This document shows, one piece after another, positions 8,684-17,856 of a DNA stretch of 51,082 nucleotides. How positions within the stretch are numbered: the first letter of the stretch is position 1; every line of letters starts with the position of its first letter. This DNA comes from Streptococcus sp. (GTDB taxonomy: Bacteria; Bacillota; Bacilli; Lactobacillales; Streptococcaceae): the NCBI RefSeq assembly GCF_030825805.1, contig NZ_JAPJPF010000006.1, forward strand, positions 1 through 51,082, read 5' to 3'. The position numbers were made by a program, and so were the translations under genes. The notes below the pieces were generated by a model. The model worked only from the letters and a program-made list of their open reading frames with translations. It was not told the DNA's origin and did not search any database.

Positions 8684-8917
8684 ATGACTAAACCGTTGAT
8701 TACTATTTTATTGGTACTATCTGTATTAATTGTTATTGCTATCTTCATGCAACCAACTAAAAATCAATCTAGCAACGTATTCGATGCAAGTTCAAATGAC
8801 TTATTCGAACGTTCAAAAGCTCGTGGATTCGAAGCAGTCATGCAACGTTTAACAGGAGTCATGATTTTCCTTTGGTTACTGATTGCGATGATTCTAATGG
8901 TATTATCCAGTAAATAA
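8684..8917 (+). CDS. secG: Preprotein translocase subunit SecG
   Basis: This 77-residue inner-membrane protein has two transmembrane helices (about 4-22 and 55-74) joined by a polar loop, as in SecG of the SecYEG channel. It assists SecA-driven export. The ATG at 8684 follows TAAGGAG; an upstream in-frame start overlaps rpmG and lies before the promoter. The position between rpmG and rnr is conserved in streptococci. A terminator directly follows. Confidence 0.93.
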   Translation: MTKPLITILLVLSVLIVIAIFMQPTKNQSSNVFDASSNDLFERSKARGFEAVMQRLTGVMIFLWLLIAMILMVLSSK

Positions 8918-8918
8918 G

Positions 8919-8950
8919 ATAGGCTTAGACATTGTCTTTGCCTATTTTTT
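8919..8950 (+). terminator. Terminator after secG
   Basis: The stem ATAGGC/GCCTAT with inner GAC/GTC is followed by six T. Confidence 0.8.
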
Positions 8951-9043
8951 CATCTATAGGTCGTTTGATAGGGAGTTTGTCACTTGTAAAGAAATCTCTC
9001 TGAAAGAAAGAAAATAAAGGAGGCTGGGTGACCAGCACAAGAT

Positions 9044-11401
9044 ATGAAAAGTAAAATTATTGATTATTTAAAACAGGAGGGAAAAGCTCAGGTTGATCAA
9101 TTGGCTCAAGCCATTGGGAGTACTGACGCCAAAGGTTTTCGTGAACTGATTAAGACCATTTCGCTGATGGAGCGACGTCGTCAACTAACCTTTGAAGAAA
9201 ATGGTTTTTTAAGTCTCCTTGATGCCAAGCCAAAAGGCGTCATTACTGTGAAAGGGATTTTCCATGCTCATAAGAGTGGCTTTGGATTTGTCAGCTTAGA
9301 GGGGGAAGAAGAGGACCTTTTTATTGGACGAAATGATGTCAACCATGCCATTGATGGGGATACAGTTGAGGTTGTAATCACCAAGGTCGCCGATCGGCAA
9401 AAGGGGACAGCGGCAGAGGGGAAAATCATTGATGTCTTGGAGCATAGCCTCCAAACAGTCGTCGGACAAATCGTTTTGGATGAGGAAAAACCCAAATATG
9501 CAGGCTACATCCTTTCAAAGAATCAAAAGATTAGTCAACGCATTTACGTAAAAAAACCTGCCCTACAATTAGAGGGAACGGAAGTTCTCAAGGTAGCTAT
9601 TGAACAGTATCCAAGTCGGAAGCACAACTACTTTGTAGCCTCAGTACAAGATGTGGTTGGGCATGTGACAGATCCTGGGATCGATGTCTTGGAAGTCTTG
9701 GAGTCTATGGATATTGTCTCAGAATTTCCAGAAGCGGTCCTCAAAGAAGCAGAAAGCATCCCAGACCAGCCTAGTGAGAAGGATATGGAGGGGCGTTTGG
9801 ACCTTCGAGATGAAATCATCTTTACCATTGATGGTGCCGATGCCAAGGACTTGGATGATGCGGTTCACATCAAACGCTTGGAGGGTGGAAATTATGAACT
9901 TGGCGTTCACATAGCCGATGTCTCTTACTATGTGACCGAAGGTTCCGCCTTGGACAAGGAAGCCCTCAACCGGGCGACCTCTGTCTATGTGACAGACCGT
10001 GTCGTGCCCATGTTACCAGAGCGTCTCTCTAATGGGATTTGTTCCTTAAACCCTCAAGTGGATCGCTTGACCCAATCTGCCATTATGGAAATCGACCAGC
10101 GTGGTCGGGTCCTTCGTTATCAGATCACCCAAACGGTTATTAAAACCACCTTCCGGATGACTTATAGCGATGTCAATGAGATCATTGCTGGGGACCAAGA
10201 GAAGCGTGAGGAATACCAAGTCATTGTGCCAAGTATCGAAGCCATGGTTGGTCTTCATCAGATCCTAGAAGGAATGCGGGAAAAACGAGGCGCCCTGAAC
10301 TTTGATACCAGTGAAGCTAAAATCCTGGTCAATCCTCAAGGAAAACCAGTAGACATCGTCTTGCGCCAACGTGGGGTTGCAGAACGGATGATTGAATCCT
10401 TCATGCTGATTGCAAATGAGACAGTAGCTGAGCATTTTGCCAAACGAAAACTTCCCTTTATTTACCGGATTCACGAAGAACCCAAAGCAGAGAAAGTGCA
10501 AAAGTTTATCGATTATGCTTCTAGTTTTGGCCTTCCAATTTATGGTACTGCTAGTTCCATGAGTCAGGAAACCTTGCAGGACATCATAAAGAAGGTAGAA
10601 GGGGAACCCTATGCTGATGTCTTGTCTATGATGTTGCTCCGTTCCATGCAACAAGCGCGATATTCCGAGCACAACCACGGCCACTATGGGCTAGCAGCTG
10701 AGTTCTATACTCACTTCACCAGTCCGATTCGCCGGTATCCAGACTTATTAGTCCACCGCATGGTGCGAGAGTATGGAATAGATTCTGAAGTAGCTAGTCA
10801 TTTTGAACAGGTCATTCCAGATATTGCTAGCCAATCCTCTAGTCGGGAACGCCGCGCCATTGATGCGGAACGGGAAGTGGAAGCCATGAAGAAGGCAGAG
10901 TACATGGAGGACTATGTTGGCGAAGAGTACGATGCTTTGGTGTCCAGTGTCGTCAAGTTTGGTCTCTTTGTTGAATTGCCAAATACCGTAGAAGGTTTGA
11001 TCCACATCACCACCTTACCTGGTTTTTATCATTTTAACGAGCGAGATTTGACCTTGCGTGGGGAAAAATCAGGCGTGACCTTCCGTGTCGGTCAGGAGAT
11101 CCGAATCAGGGTCGAAAGAGCGGATAAGATGACTGGCGAGATTGATTTTTCTTATATCCCAAGTGAGCTGGATTTGATTGAAAAAGTCACTAAAACATCG
11201 GGTCGTAAAGATCGAAATGGACACTCTAAGCGCGCTTCTTCTAAGAAAGAAGAACGAAAGCAAGGAGGCATTAGAGAGAGCAAGCGCAAGCATTCTTCAA
11301 AAGACAAGAAGAAAAAGAGTAAGAAACCTTTTTACAAGGAAGTAGCTAAGAAAGGAGCTAAGCATGGCAAAGGGCGAGGGAAAGGTCGTCGCACAAAATA
11401 A
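9044..11401 (+). CDS. rnr: Ribonuclease R
   Basis: This 785-residue 3'-5' exoribonuclease degrades structured RNA and works with trans-translation. An N-terminal winged-helix-like region (about 1-60) is followed by cold-shock domains, the RNB catalytic domain with [14 protein letters not shown] and [16 protein letters not shown], an S1 domain (about 625-710) and a Lys/Arg-rich tail. Only ATG 9044 is available, because the frame closes at 9029. The strong AAAGGAGG at 9016-9023 lies 20 nt upstream, unusually far, and instead fits a mini-ORF starting GTG at 9028. The end overlaps smpB by 38 nt, consistent with RNase R and SmpB-tmRNA acting together. Confidence 0.96.
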   Translation: MKSKIIDYLKQEGKAQVDQLAQAIGSTDAKGFRELIKTISLMERRRQLTFEENGFLSLLDAKPKGVITVKGIFHAHKSGFGFVSLEGEEEDLFIGRNDVNHAIDGDTVEVVITKVADRQKGTAAEGKIIDVLEHSLQTVVGQIVLDEEKPKYAGYILSKNQKISQRIYVKKPALQLEGTEVLKVAIEQYPSRKHNYFVASVQDVVGHVTDPGIDVLEVLESMDIVSEFPEAVLKEAESIPDQPSEKDMEGRLDLRDEIIFTIDGADAKDLDDAVHIKRLEGGNYELGVHIADVSYYVTEGSALDKEALNRATSVYVTDRVVPMLPERLSNGICSLNPQVDRLTQSAIMEIDQRGRVLRYQITQTVIKTTFRMTYSDVNEIIAGDQEKREEYQVIVPSIEAMVGLHQILEGMREKRGALNFDTSEAKILVNPQGKPVDIVLRQRGVAERMIESFMLIANETVAEHFAKRKLPFIYRIHEEPKAEKVQKFIDYASSFGLPIYGTASSMSQETLQDIIKKVEGEPYADVLSMMLLRSMQQARYSEHNHGHYGLAAEFYTHFTSPIRRYPDLLVHRMVREYGIDSEVASHFEQVIPDIASQSSSRERRAIDAEREVEAMKKAEYMEDYVGEEYDALVSSVVKFGLFVELPNTVEGLIHITTLPGFYHFNERDLTLRGEKSGVTFRVGQEIRIRVERADKMTGEIDFSYIPSELDLIEKVTKTSGRKDRNGHSKRASSKKEERKQGGIRESKRKHSSKDKKKKSKKPFYKEVAKKGAKHGKGRGKGRRTK

Positions 11402-11831
11402 GAAAGCAAGCCACGATTATACAATTGTTGAAACCATTGAAGCAGGAATGGTCCTGACTGGTACAGAAATCAAGAGTGTTCGAGCAGCTCGTATCAACCT
11501 CAAGGATGGATTTGCCCAAGTCAAAAATGGGGAAGTCTGGCTCAGCAATGTTCATATTGCTCCCTATGAGGAAGGCAATATCTGGAACCAAGACCCAGAG
11601 CGTCGTCGCAAACTCTTGCTGCATAAGAAGCAAATTCAAAAGTTGGAGCAGGAGACTAAAGGAACAGGGATGACTCTAGTTCCCCTTAAGGTTTACCTTA
11701 AGGATGGCTACGCCAAGCTCTTGCTGGGCTTAGCCAAAGGGAAGCACGATTATGACAAACGTGAATCTATCAAACGGCGGGAGCAAAATCGTGACATTGC
11801 TCGTGTCATGAAGCAATACAATACGCGTTAA
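11364..11831 (+). CDS. smpB: SsrA-binding protein SmpB
   Basis: This 155-residue RNA-binding protein carries tmRNA to stalled ribosomes for trans-translation. Family hallmarks are NKKASHDY, the [19 protein letters not shown] core and a basic C-terminal tail ([14 protein letters not shown]) that enters the empty decoding centre. The ATG lies inside rnr after AAAGGAG, giving a 38-nt overlap and probable translational coupling with rnr. A strong terminator follows. Confidence 0.97.
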   Translation: MAKGEGKVVAQNKKASHDYTIVETIEAGMVLTGTEIKSVRAARINLKDGFAQVKNGEVWLSNVHIAPYEEGNIWNQDPERRRKLLLHKKQIQKLEQETKGTGMTLVPLKVYLKDGYAKLLLGLAKGKHDYDKRESIKRREQNRDIARVMKQYNTR

Positions 11832-11837
11832 AGTAAG

Positions 11838-11882
11838 AAATAGGAACAGCTGAAGCAAGGGCTGAAAACTGTTCCTATTTTT
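11838..11882 (+). terminator. Terminator of the rnr-smpB unit
   Basis: A 12-bp perfect stem AAATAGGAACAG/CTGTTCCTATTT ends in a T run. Confidence 0.9.
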
Positions 11883-11895
11883 AAATTTCCTTTCT

Positions 11896-11933
11896 TGAAA
11901 CCGCTTGTATTATTATCTGGATAAGAGTATACT
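11896..11933 (+). promoter_or_regulatory. Promoter of C69 dipeptidase 1 with overlapping cre-like site
   Basis: TTGTAT (11905-11910), 17 nt, TATACT (11928-11933). The -35 is overlapped by TGAAACCGCTTGTA (11896-11909), which resembles the CcpA cre consensus TGWAANCGNTNWCA with two mismatches in its right half. CcpA repression is inferred. Confidence 0.6.
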
Positions 11934-12015
11934 GAAGGTAGCGTTGGTATAGTTGTTTTTCGTCGGCTTGAAAATGATTTTCTAGCCTCTTTTGTAGTCA
12001 TAAAGGAGATCGACT

Positions 12016-13761
12016 ATGAGAAAACTACTGGTCAAACTGATGATTGCTTTGATGGCCTTTGCCTTGATTCCAGTTCAAGTTGCGCAGGCCTGCTCAGCCT
12101 TCATTGTTGGGAAGGAACTCACGACAGATGGTTCCATGCTCTTTGGGCGGACTGAAGACTATCCTTATGCTCCCGATGGTGGTCGCCACAATAAAACTTA
12201 CGAAGTGGTACCTGCCAAAGACTATAAGGATGGGGATATGTTGGAGGACGAATCCAACGGCTTTGCTTATCCCCACTTGAGTCATGAAATGAAATATACC
12301 GCAACTTATGATGCAGCCCATGGAGATGGTTCCAACGGGAATTTCGGAGCACACGGCTTTAACGAAGCGGGCGTTTCCATGACTTCTACCGTATCTGCAA
12401 CCCCACACGATAAGATTTTAGAAGCAGATCCACTTGTGAAAAATGGCTTGGCTGAAGCTGCTATGGTAGACTTGGTTCTCCCACGTGCCAAAACAGCTCG
12501 TGAAGGAATTGAGTTGGTTGCCAAGGTACTTGATGAAAAAGGATCTGCCGAAGGAAACATCATTGTCGTAGCAGATAAAGATGAACTCTGGTACATGGAA
12601 ATCCTCTCTGGTCACCAATATGTAGCCATCAAATTCCCTCAAGACCGCTATGCCATCTTTGCCAATACCTACTATCTAGGACATGTGGATTTCAAGGACA
12701 AGGACAATGTCATTGCTTCAAAAGATGTGGAAGCAGTTGCTAAAAAGGCAGACCACTACAAGACTGATAAAGATGGTAACTTCCATATTGCAGACTCATA
12801 TGGTCCAGATGAATATACCGAACGCAACCGCTCACGGACCTATGCAGGGATTACTTTGATGGATCCTAAAGCGGACATCAAATATGATGATAAGCACTTT
12901 GATCTCTTGCGCAAACCAACGGATCCTTCTAAAAAGTATAGTCTAGAAGATGTGTTTGCTGAACAACGGAACCGGTTCGAACACCTCAAACAATACACAC
13001 CAGATGACTTAGTGGAACCAGGTAAAGAAGTCGATACCAATAAATACAAATATGCTTTAGGAAATGAAAACGTCATTAACGCCCACGTATACCAAATTAA
13101 GAAGGACTTGCCAACACCATTTGGTGGTGTCGTTTGGTTAGGTCTCGCTCAAAGCCGGAACACGCCTTATGTGCCATTCTATGGTATTGTCAACGATACC
13201 TACGCACCATTCAAAGTTCGCTCTGCCAAATACGATCCAACTTCTTGGTATTGGGCTGTTTGGCATATTGACCAAATGGTCATGAAATACCCAGACCTCT
13301 TTGGCAACAGCATCCAAGAGAAGTGGAAAGAAATGGAAAAAGGCTGGATCAAAGAACAAGCGGCTTTGGATCAAAAATACAGTGGACTCACTGATGACCA
13401 AGCGAAAGCTACTGCAGACGAAGTAACTAGCGACTCACTTAAACGTGCGGAAACCATCTTCAAACAAATCAAGCAAGTTGAAAGTGAGATGGAAGATAAG
13501 ATTCGTACAGAAAAAGGTTTGGAAGCAGACTTTGTTTATGATGGCTATAACAAGGCCAATCTGGTAGCAGCAGCTCAAGCTGAAAAAGATGCATCGAAAG
13601 AAACAGATAAGAAGGAAGAAACAGCTTCTAGTCAATCATCTAGCAAGGCAAGTGATTCAAACAGCAGTTTGTCTGCCGTCTTAGGAGTTTTGGCACTTGC
13701 AGGATTTGGCTTGGCAGGTTTCTACTTTAAAAAATCAAAAAAGAATGAAAATGAAGAATAA
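12016..13761 (+). CDS. Secreted, membrane-anchored C69-family dipeptidase (paralogue 1)
   Basis: This 581-residue Ntn-hydrolase of the PepD/C69 family hydrolyses dipeptides. A signal peptide (residues 1-25) ends in AQA directly before Cys26, the predicted N-terminal nucleophile, so signal peptidase cleavage could itself expose the active site. The family motifs CSAFIVGKELTTDGSMLFGRTED and AEGNIIVVADKDELWYMEI follow. The C-terminus has a Ser/Lys-rich linker, one transmembrane segment (about 552-570) and a KKSKK stop-transfer tail, placing the enzyme outside the cell. The ATG follows AAAGGAGATC. A paralogue lies at 16195-17856. Confidence 0.9.
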   Translation: MRKLLVKLMIALMAFALIPVQVAQACSAFIVGKELTTDGSMLFGRTEDYPYAPDGGRHNKTYEVVPAKDYKDGDMLEDESNGFAYPHLSHEMKYTATYDAAHGDGSNGNFGAHGFNEAGVSMTSTVSATPHDKILEADPLVKNGLAEAAMVDLVLPRAKTAREGIELVAKVLDEKGSAEGNIIVVADKDELWYMEILSGHQYVAIKFPQDRYAIFANTYYLGHVDFKDKDNVIASKDVEAVAKKADHYKTDKDGNFHIADSYGPDEYTERNRSRTYAGITLMDPKADIKYDDKHFDLLRKPTDPSKKYSLEDVFAEQRNRFEHLKQYTPDDLVEPGKEVDTNKYKYALGNENVINAHVYQIKKDLPTPFGGVVWLGLAQSRNTPYVPFYGIVNDTYAPFKVRSAKYDPTSWYWAVWHIDQMVMKYPDLFGNSIQEKWKEMEKGWIKEQAALDQKYSGLTDDQAKATADEVTSDSLKRAETIFKQIKQVESEMEDKIRTEKGLEADFVYDGYNKANLVAAAQAEKDASKETDKKEETASSQSSSKASDSNSSLSAVLGVLALAGFGLAGFYFKKSKKNENEE

Positions 13762-13809
13762 GTAGACAGAGACTGCTAAATCAGCATCCTGCCTCAACTA
13801 GATTCTAAG

Positions 13810-13859
13810 AGAGTGGAATAGAAGTCTTCACAAAAGGAGCTTGTAATTCCACTCTTTTT
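13810..13859 (+). terminator. Terminator of C69 dipeptidase 1
   Basis: The stem AGAGTGGAAT/ATTCCACTCT is followed by a T-rich stretch. Confidence 0.8.
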
Positions 13860-13860
13860 A

Positions 13861-13889
13861 TTGTTATTTGCATGCAATTTTTGTATGAT
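13861..13889 (+). promoter_or_regulatory. Promoter of tehB
   Basis: TTGTTA (13861-13866), 17 nt, TATGAT (13884-13889). It supports the tehB start at 13921 over the in-frame start at 13861. Confidence 0.65.
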
Positions 13890-13920
13890 AGGGATAGATA
13901 GAAAGAAGGAGAAGAAACGG

Positions 13921-14781
13921 ATGCCTGAAAAATTAATTGCCTATAAACGGATGCCTTTGTGGACCAAGGATACCATGCCTGAAGCAGTCCAAAGAAAACA
14001 CAATACCAAAGTAGGTACTTGGGGAAAGATTACCGTTCTCAAAGGAAAACTCAAGTTTGTTGAGCTGACGGAAGATGGGGAAGAAGTAGCCAGCCATATT
14101 TTTGAGGCAGGTGCGGATAACCCGATGGCACAACCGCAAGCTTGGCACCGCGTAGAGGCCCTTACAGATGATGTGGAATGGTTTTTGGAATTCTACTGTG
14201 AACCCAAAGATTATTTCCCCAAAAAATATAATAGCAATCCCGTCCATTCGGAAGTGCTAGAAGCCATGGAGTCCCTTTCTCCAGGCAAGGCCTTGGATTT
14301 GGGGTGTGGACAAGGACGAAACGCCCTCTTTTTAGCCCAACATGGCTTTGAAGTGACAGCAGTCGATCAAAATGAATTGGCCCTAGAGATCCTACAAAGT
14401 ATTGTAGAGCAAGAAGATTTGGAAATGACTGTGGGACTCTATGATATCAACTCAGCGAACCTAAAACAAAGTTATGACTTGATTGTTTCAACGGTTGTCC
14501 TCATGTTCTTGCAAGCGGATCGCATTCCAGCGATTATTCGAAATATGCAAGACCAGACCAATCCAGGTGGCTATAACTTGATCGTTTGTGCCATGGATAC
14601 AGAGGACTATTCTTGCCAGGTTCCTTTTTCCTTTACCTTTAAGGAAGGCGAGCTAGCAGACTACTACAAGGATTGGGAACTCATTAAATACAATGAAAAT
14701 CCAGGGCATCTGCACCGACGTGATGAAGATGGCAATCGAATTGCCTTACGCTTTGCGACCATGCTAGCCAAGAAAAAATAA
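13921..14781 (+). CDS. tehB: TehB-like SAM-dependent methyltransferase with N-terminal cupin-like domain
   Basis: This 286-residue protein has an N-terminal DUF1971/cupin-like domain (about 1-100) fused to a class I methyltransferase whose SAM motif reads ALDLGCGQGRN (about residue 122). It closely resembles pneumococcal TehB, remembered near smpB. TehB proteins confer tellurite resistance by SAM-dependent methylation; the natural substrate is unclear. The ATG follows AAGAAGGAGAAG. It sits alone between two terminators with its own promoter. Confidence 0.9.
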   Translation: MPEKLIAYKRMPLWTKDTMPEAVQRKHNTKVGTWGKITVLKGKLKFVELTEDGEEVASHIFEAGADNPMAQPQAWHRVEALTDDVEWFLEFYCEPKDYFPKKYNSNPVHSEVLEAMESLSPGKALDLGCGQGRNALFLAQHGFEVTAVDQNELALEILQSIVEQEDLEMTVGLYDINSANLKQSYDLIVSTVVLMFLQADRIPAIIRNMQDQTNPGGYNLIVCAMDTEDYSCQVPFSFTFKEGELADYYKDWELIKYNENPGHLHRRDEDGNRIALRFATMLAKKK

Positions 14782-14791
14782 TAGCCTCACT

Positions 14792-14826
14792 AGACAAGGA
14801 GACTCTTGCAGTCGTCCTTGTCTTTT
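14792..14826 (+). terminator. Terminator of tehB
   Basis: The stem AGACAAGGA/TCCTTGTCT is followed by TTTT. Confidence 0.8.
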
Positions 14827-14851
14827 ATATCTGAAAACTTACTGAAAATAC

Positions 14852-14879
14852 TTGATTTTTTACAGAAAAGGAGTAGACT
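14852..14879 (+). promoter_or_regulatory. Promoter of lrgAB
   Basis: TTGATT (14852-14857), 16 nt, TAGACT (14874-14879). No clear LytTR-type direct repeat was seen upstream. Confidence 0.5.
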
Positions 14880-14915
14880 GTTAGTGTATCTTTCAAGAAT
14901 TTTGAGGAGAAGCGC

Positions 14916-15287
14916 GTGAAACTCTATGTTCAACTGATGATTATCTTTACCATCTCTTTGATTGGGGAAGGGATATCGACCCTCTTTCATTTGCCAATTC
15001 CAGGAAGTATTATTGGTCTACTGATTTTATTTCTTTGCTTGCAGTTGAAATGGCTTCGTATCCGCCATGTGAATCTGGTCGGATCTTTTCTCTTAGCCAA
15101 TATGACGATTTTATTTTTACCTCCAGCAGTTGGGATTATGGATAAGTTTGATGTTATCCAGCCTTATTTATTGCCTATCGTATTGATTATTTTAGGGGCT
15201 ATCATCATCAATGTAACCCTCATTGCTTTAGTCGTCGGTTTTATCAAGACTCGGTATGAAGGGGATTATGAAGGAGGAAAGAAATAA
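14916..15287 (+). CDS. lrgA: LrgA/CidA-family holin-like membrane protein
   Basis: This 123-residue protein has four predicted transmembrane helices and the family pattern GEGISTLFHLPIPGSIIGLL near its N-terminus. LrgA/CidA proteins modulate autolysis; LrgAB of Streptococcus mutans has been described as a pyruvate transporter. The start is GTG at 14916, 5 nt after GAGGAGA. Its TAA overlaps the lrgB ATG by one base (TAATG), so the two are coupled. Choosing lrgA rather than cidA is not certain from sequence alone, and no lytST genes are visible next door. Confidence 0.85.
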   Translation: MKLYVQLMIIFTISLIGEGISTLFHLPIPGSIIGLLILFLCLQLKWLRIRHVNLVGSFLLANMTILFLPPAVGIMDKFDVIQPYLLPIVLIILGAIIINVTLIALVVGFIKTRYEGDYEGGKK

Positions 15288-15982
15288 TGGAAAGTTTGTG
15301 GTCAAATCCTCTCTTTGGGATTTCTTTATCAGTCTTTGCCTATCTGATTGGGATGATGGTTTTTCGTCGCTTTCCCCATCCGATCACGACCCCCCTCTTA
15401 GTTGCTACGGTCTTGATCATTGGATTCTTAAAGCTGACAGGGATTTCCTATAAGGCCTATAATATTGGCGGGACCTACCTCAGTAATTTGATTGTGCCCT
15501 CAACGGTTGTCCTGGGAATTCCCTTGTATAAAAGTTTTCATTTGATGAAACACCATGCCAAGAGTATTCTTCTTAGTAGTTTTCTAGCAGTAGTAGTCAA
15601 CACACTTTTTACAGCTGTCTTGGCTAAGCTTTTTGGGATGAAGTACTTTCTAGCTATTTCCCTCTTTCCAAAGTCTGTGACAACAGCTATGGCAGTGGGG
15701 ATTTCTGAAAAAATGCAGGGAATTACTACCATTACCCTGGTTGTCGTTGTAGCGACAGGTATCCTGACAAGTGTTCTAGGACCAACGATTCTTAAATTCC
15801 TAAAAGTAGAGGACCCTGTTGCCATTGGTTTGGCTCTTGGGGGTACAGGTCATGCGGTAGGGACTGGTACAGCCTTTCAGTATGGTCAAGTAGCCGGAGC
15901 TATGGGTGGTTTAGCAATTGGGATAACTGGCGTTTTCTACGTCTTTATAAGTCCCCTTGTCGCGAGCCTGATTCTTTCCTAA
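15287..15982 (+). CDS. lrgB: LrgB/CidB-family membrane protein
   Basis: This 231-residue polytopic protein of the LrgB/CidB family is the obligate partner of the preceding LrgA. It shows several transmembrane helices and the family segments FPKSVTTAMAVGIS and GGTGHAVGTGTAFQYG. Its length matches the usual 230 residues. It is co-transcribed with lrgA through a one-base overlap and followed by a perfect terminator. A role in pyruvate or wall-stress physiology is inferred from family work in S. mutans. Confidence 0.87.
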   Translation: MESLWSNPLFGISLSVFAYLIGMMVFRRFPHPITTPLLVATVLIIGFLKLTGISYKAYNIGGTYLSNLIVPSTVVLGIPLYKSFHLMKHHAKSILLSSFLAVVVNTLFTAVLAKLFGMKYFLAISLFPKSVTTAMAVGISEKMQGITTITLVVVVATGILTSVLGPTILKFLKVEDPVAIGLALGGTGHAVGTGTAFQYGQVAGAMGGLAIGITGVFYVFISPLVASLILS

Positions 15983-16001
15983 AAAGGTAGAGATTATTCA
16001 G

Positions 16002-16031
16002 AAAAAGCTTGGAAGCAGTTCCAAGCTTTTT
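16002..16031 (+). terminator. Terminator of lrgAB
   Basis: A perfect 13-bp stem AAAAAGCTTGGAA/TTCCAAGCTTTTT surrounds a four-base loop. Confidence 0.92.
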
Positions 16032-16114
16032 AGTGTACAGTTAGATAGAGAAGGTTGTTAGATAATTTGAAGGTCAAATAATTTTCAGATAGATTACTAA
16101 TTGATTACAGTCGT

Positions 16115-16152
16115 TGTAAGCGCTTGCCAAATCTTAGTTCAGAAGGTATACT
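16115..16152 (+). promoter_or_regulatory. Promoter of C69 dipeptidase 2 with overlapping cre-like site
   Basis: TTGCCA (16124-16129), 17 nt, TATACT (16147-16152). TGTAAGCGCTTGCC (16115-16128) carries the AAGCGCTT core of a cre and covers the -35. The layout mirrors that of paralogue 1 at 11896-11933. Confidence 0.65.
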
Positions 16153-16194
16153 AAAAGAGGTTATACGGTTAATATCTAGTTAAAGGAGTTCAAT

Positions 16195-17856
16195 ATGAAG
16201 AAACGTTATGCTCGATCAGCCTTGGGCTTGATCACTGCTCTCTTCCTCTTTGCCCAACCGGTAGAGGCCTGTACAGGTTTTATCATCGGTAAAAAGTTAA
16301 CAGCAGATGGGAATGCTTTGTACGGACGTACGGAGGACTTAGAACCGAACCACAATAAGAACTTTGTGGTCAGAGAACGAACTTATAACAAGAAAGGGGA
16401 TGTCTTTGAAGATGCCACCAATGGTTTTAAGTATGAGCTCCCAGAAGTAAGTTATAAATATACAGCTGTCCCAGATGTTACACCAGAACAGGGTGTATTT
16501 GATGAGGCTGGTTTTAATGAACATGGAGTGTCCATCTCAGCGACCGTCTCAGCTTCAGCAAATGACAACATTAAAAAGGTCGATCCTTATGTAGAGGACG
16601 GCTTGGCTGAGTCTGCCCTCACCACTGTCGTTCTTCCAAGTGTCAAAACGGCTCGTGAAGGAGTCGAGCTTATTGCGAAAATTGTGGAAGAAAAAGGGGC
16701 AGCAGAAGGAAATATTGTGACGATTGCGGACAAGGAAGGAATCTGGTACATGGAGATCCTTTCTGGTCACCAATATGTAGCGATTCTCTTCCCAGAAGAT
16801 CGTTATGCAGTCTTTCCAAATACCTTCTTCTTAGGACATGTCGATTTTTCAGATAAGGAACGGACTATTGCCTCGAAGGATGTTGAAAAAGTGGCCCGTG
16901 ATGCAGGAACCTATAAAGAAATCGATGGCCAGTTCCATGTTTCCCAATCCTACAATCCTCCTTTGCATGAGGCAGATCGTTCTCGTGTTTGGTCTGGTAT
17001 TAAGTCACTGGATCCAGATGCAGATGTGAACTACGATGACGAGTATTTTGACTTGATGCATACAACGGATCGGAAATTGACGCTACGAGATGCGATGAAT
17101 CTCCAACGCAATCGGTTAGAAGGAACAGACTTCAAACCTCAAGATCAAATGGAGTTAGATGGAAAAGGGATTCCAGAAAAAGGGAAGTTTGATGAAGTCT
17201 ATAAATACCCGATTTCGAACCCGAATGTCATGGAAGCCCATATTTTCCAATTGAAGGACAATGTTCCTGATAGTGCAGGTGGGGGAACCATGTGGTTAGC
17301 GATGGGAAGCCCACGAAATGCTCCTTACCTGCCTTACTATGGCAATATCACCAATACCTACCAAGCCTATCAAGAATTAGGAACAGCCTATAATCCCCAA
17401 TCTTGGTATTGGACCATGTCTCGCATTAATGATTTAGTTGCCAAATATCCTGATTTGTTCGGAGATGGAGCCATCCGTACTGAAATGGAACGCCTCGAAT
17501 CTCAATGGATGGCTGAGCAAGAAATCAGTGATCAAGAACAAATCGCCCTCGCTTCACAGCCAGAGCAGGCGAGTCTAAAAGCGACAGAAACAAGCATGAC
17601 TCGAGCTCAAAAGACCTTTGATCGTCTGCAAGAAATTCGTCAAGAAGCAGAAGAAAAGGTGATTGCTCAATATGGACAAGGTGCTATTGACGATTTAACA
17701 GATGAAGAAGATGCAAACCAAGAAGAAGAGATCAATTTAGTACCGTTTGACTATGACTTCGTCATTACGATTGGTTTAGCCCTTGTGACAGTGATAGGAG
17801 TAGGAATATTCTTCATCAAATCAAAGAAAGCAAAGGGAGGTAAGAAGGATGAATAA
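16195..17856 (+). CDS. Secreted, membrane-anchored C69-family dipeptidase (paralogue 2)
   Basis: This 553-residue paralogue of the dipeptidase at 12016-13761 has the same architecture: a signal peptide ending VEA before Cys26 (catalytic nucleophile), the CTGFIIGKKLTADGNALYGRTED motif, AEGNIVTIADKEGIWYMEI, and a C-terminal transmembrane segment (about 522-542) with a KKAKGGKK tail. It lacks the Ser-rich linker of paralogue 1. The start follows AAAGGAGTTCAAT. It overlaps the prsW-like gene by 8 nt, so the peptidase and a membrane protease are probably one operon. Confidence 0.9.
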   Translation: MKKRYARSALGLITALFLFAQPVEACTGFIIGKKLTADGNALYGRTEDLEPNHNKNFVVRERTYNKKGDVFEDATNGFKYELPEVSYKYTAVPDVTPEQGVFDEAGFNEHGVSISATVSASANDNIKKVDPYVEDGLAESALTTVVLPSVKTAREGVELIAKIVEEKGAAEGNIVTIADKEGIWYMEILSGHQYVAILFPEDRYAVFPNTFFLGHVDFSDKERTIASKDVEKVARDAGTYKEIDGQFHVSQSYNPPLHEADRSRVWSGIKSLDPDADVNYDDEYFDLMHTTDRKLTLRDAMNLQRNRLEGTDFKPQDQMELDGKGIPEKGKFDEVYKYPISNPNVMEAHIFQLKDNVPDSAGGGTMWLAMGSPRNAPYLPYYGNITNTYQAYQELGTAYNPQSWYWTMSRINDLVAKYPDLFGDGAIRTEMERLESQWMAEQEISDQEQIALASQPEQASLKATETSMTRAQKTFDRLQEIRQEAEEKVIAQYGQGAIDDLTDEEDANQEEEINLVPFDYDFVITIGLALVTVIGVGIFFIKSKKAKGGKKDE

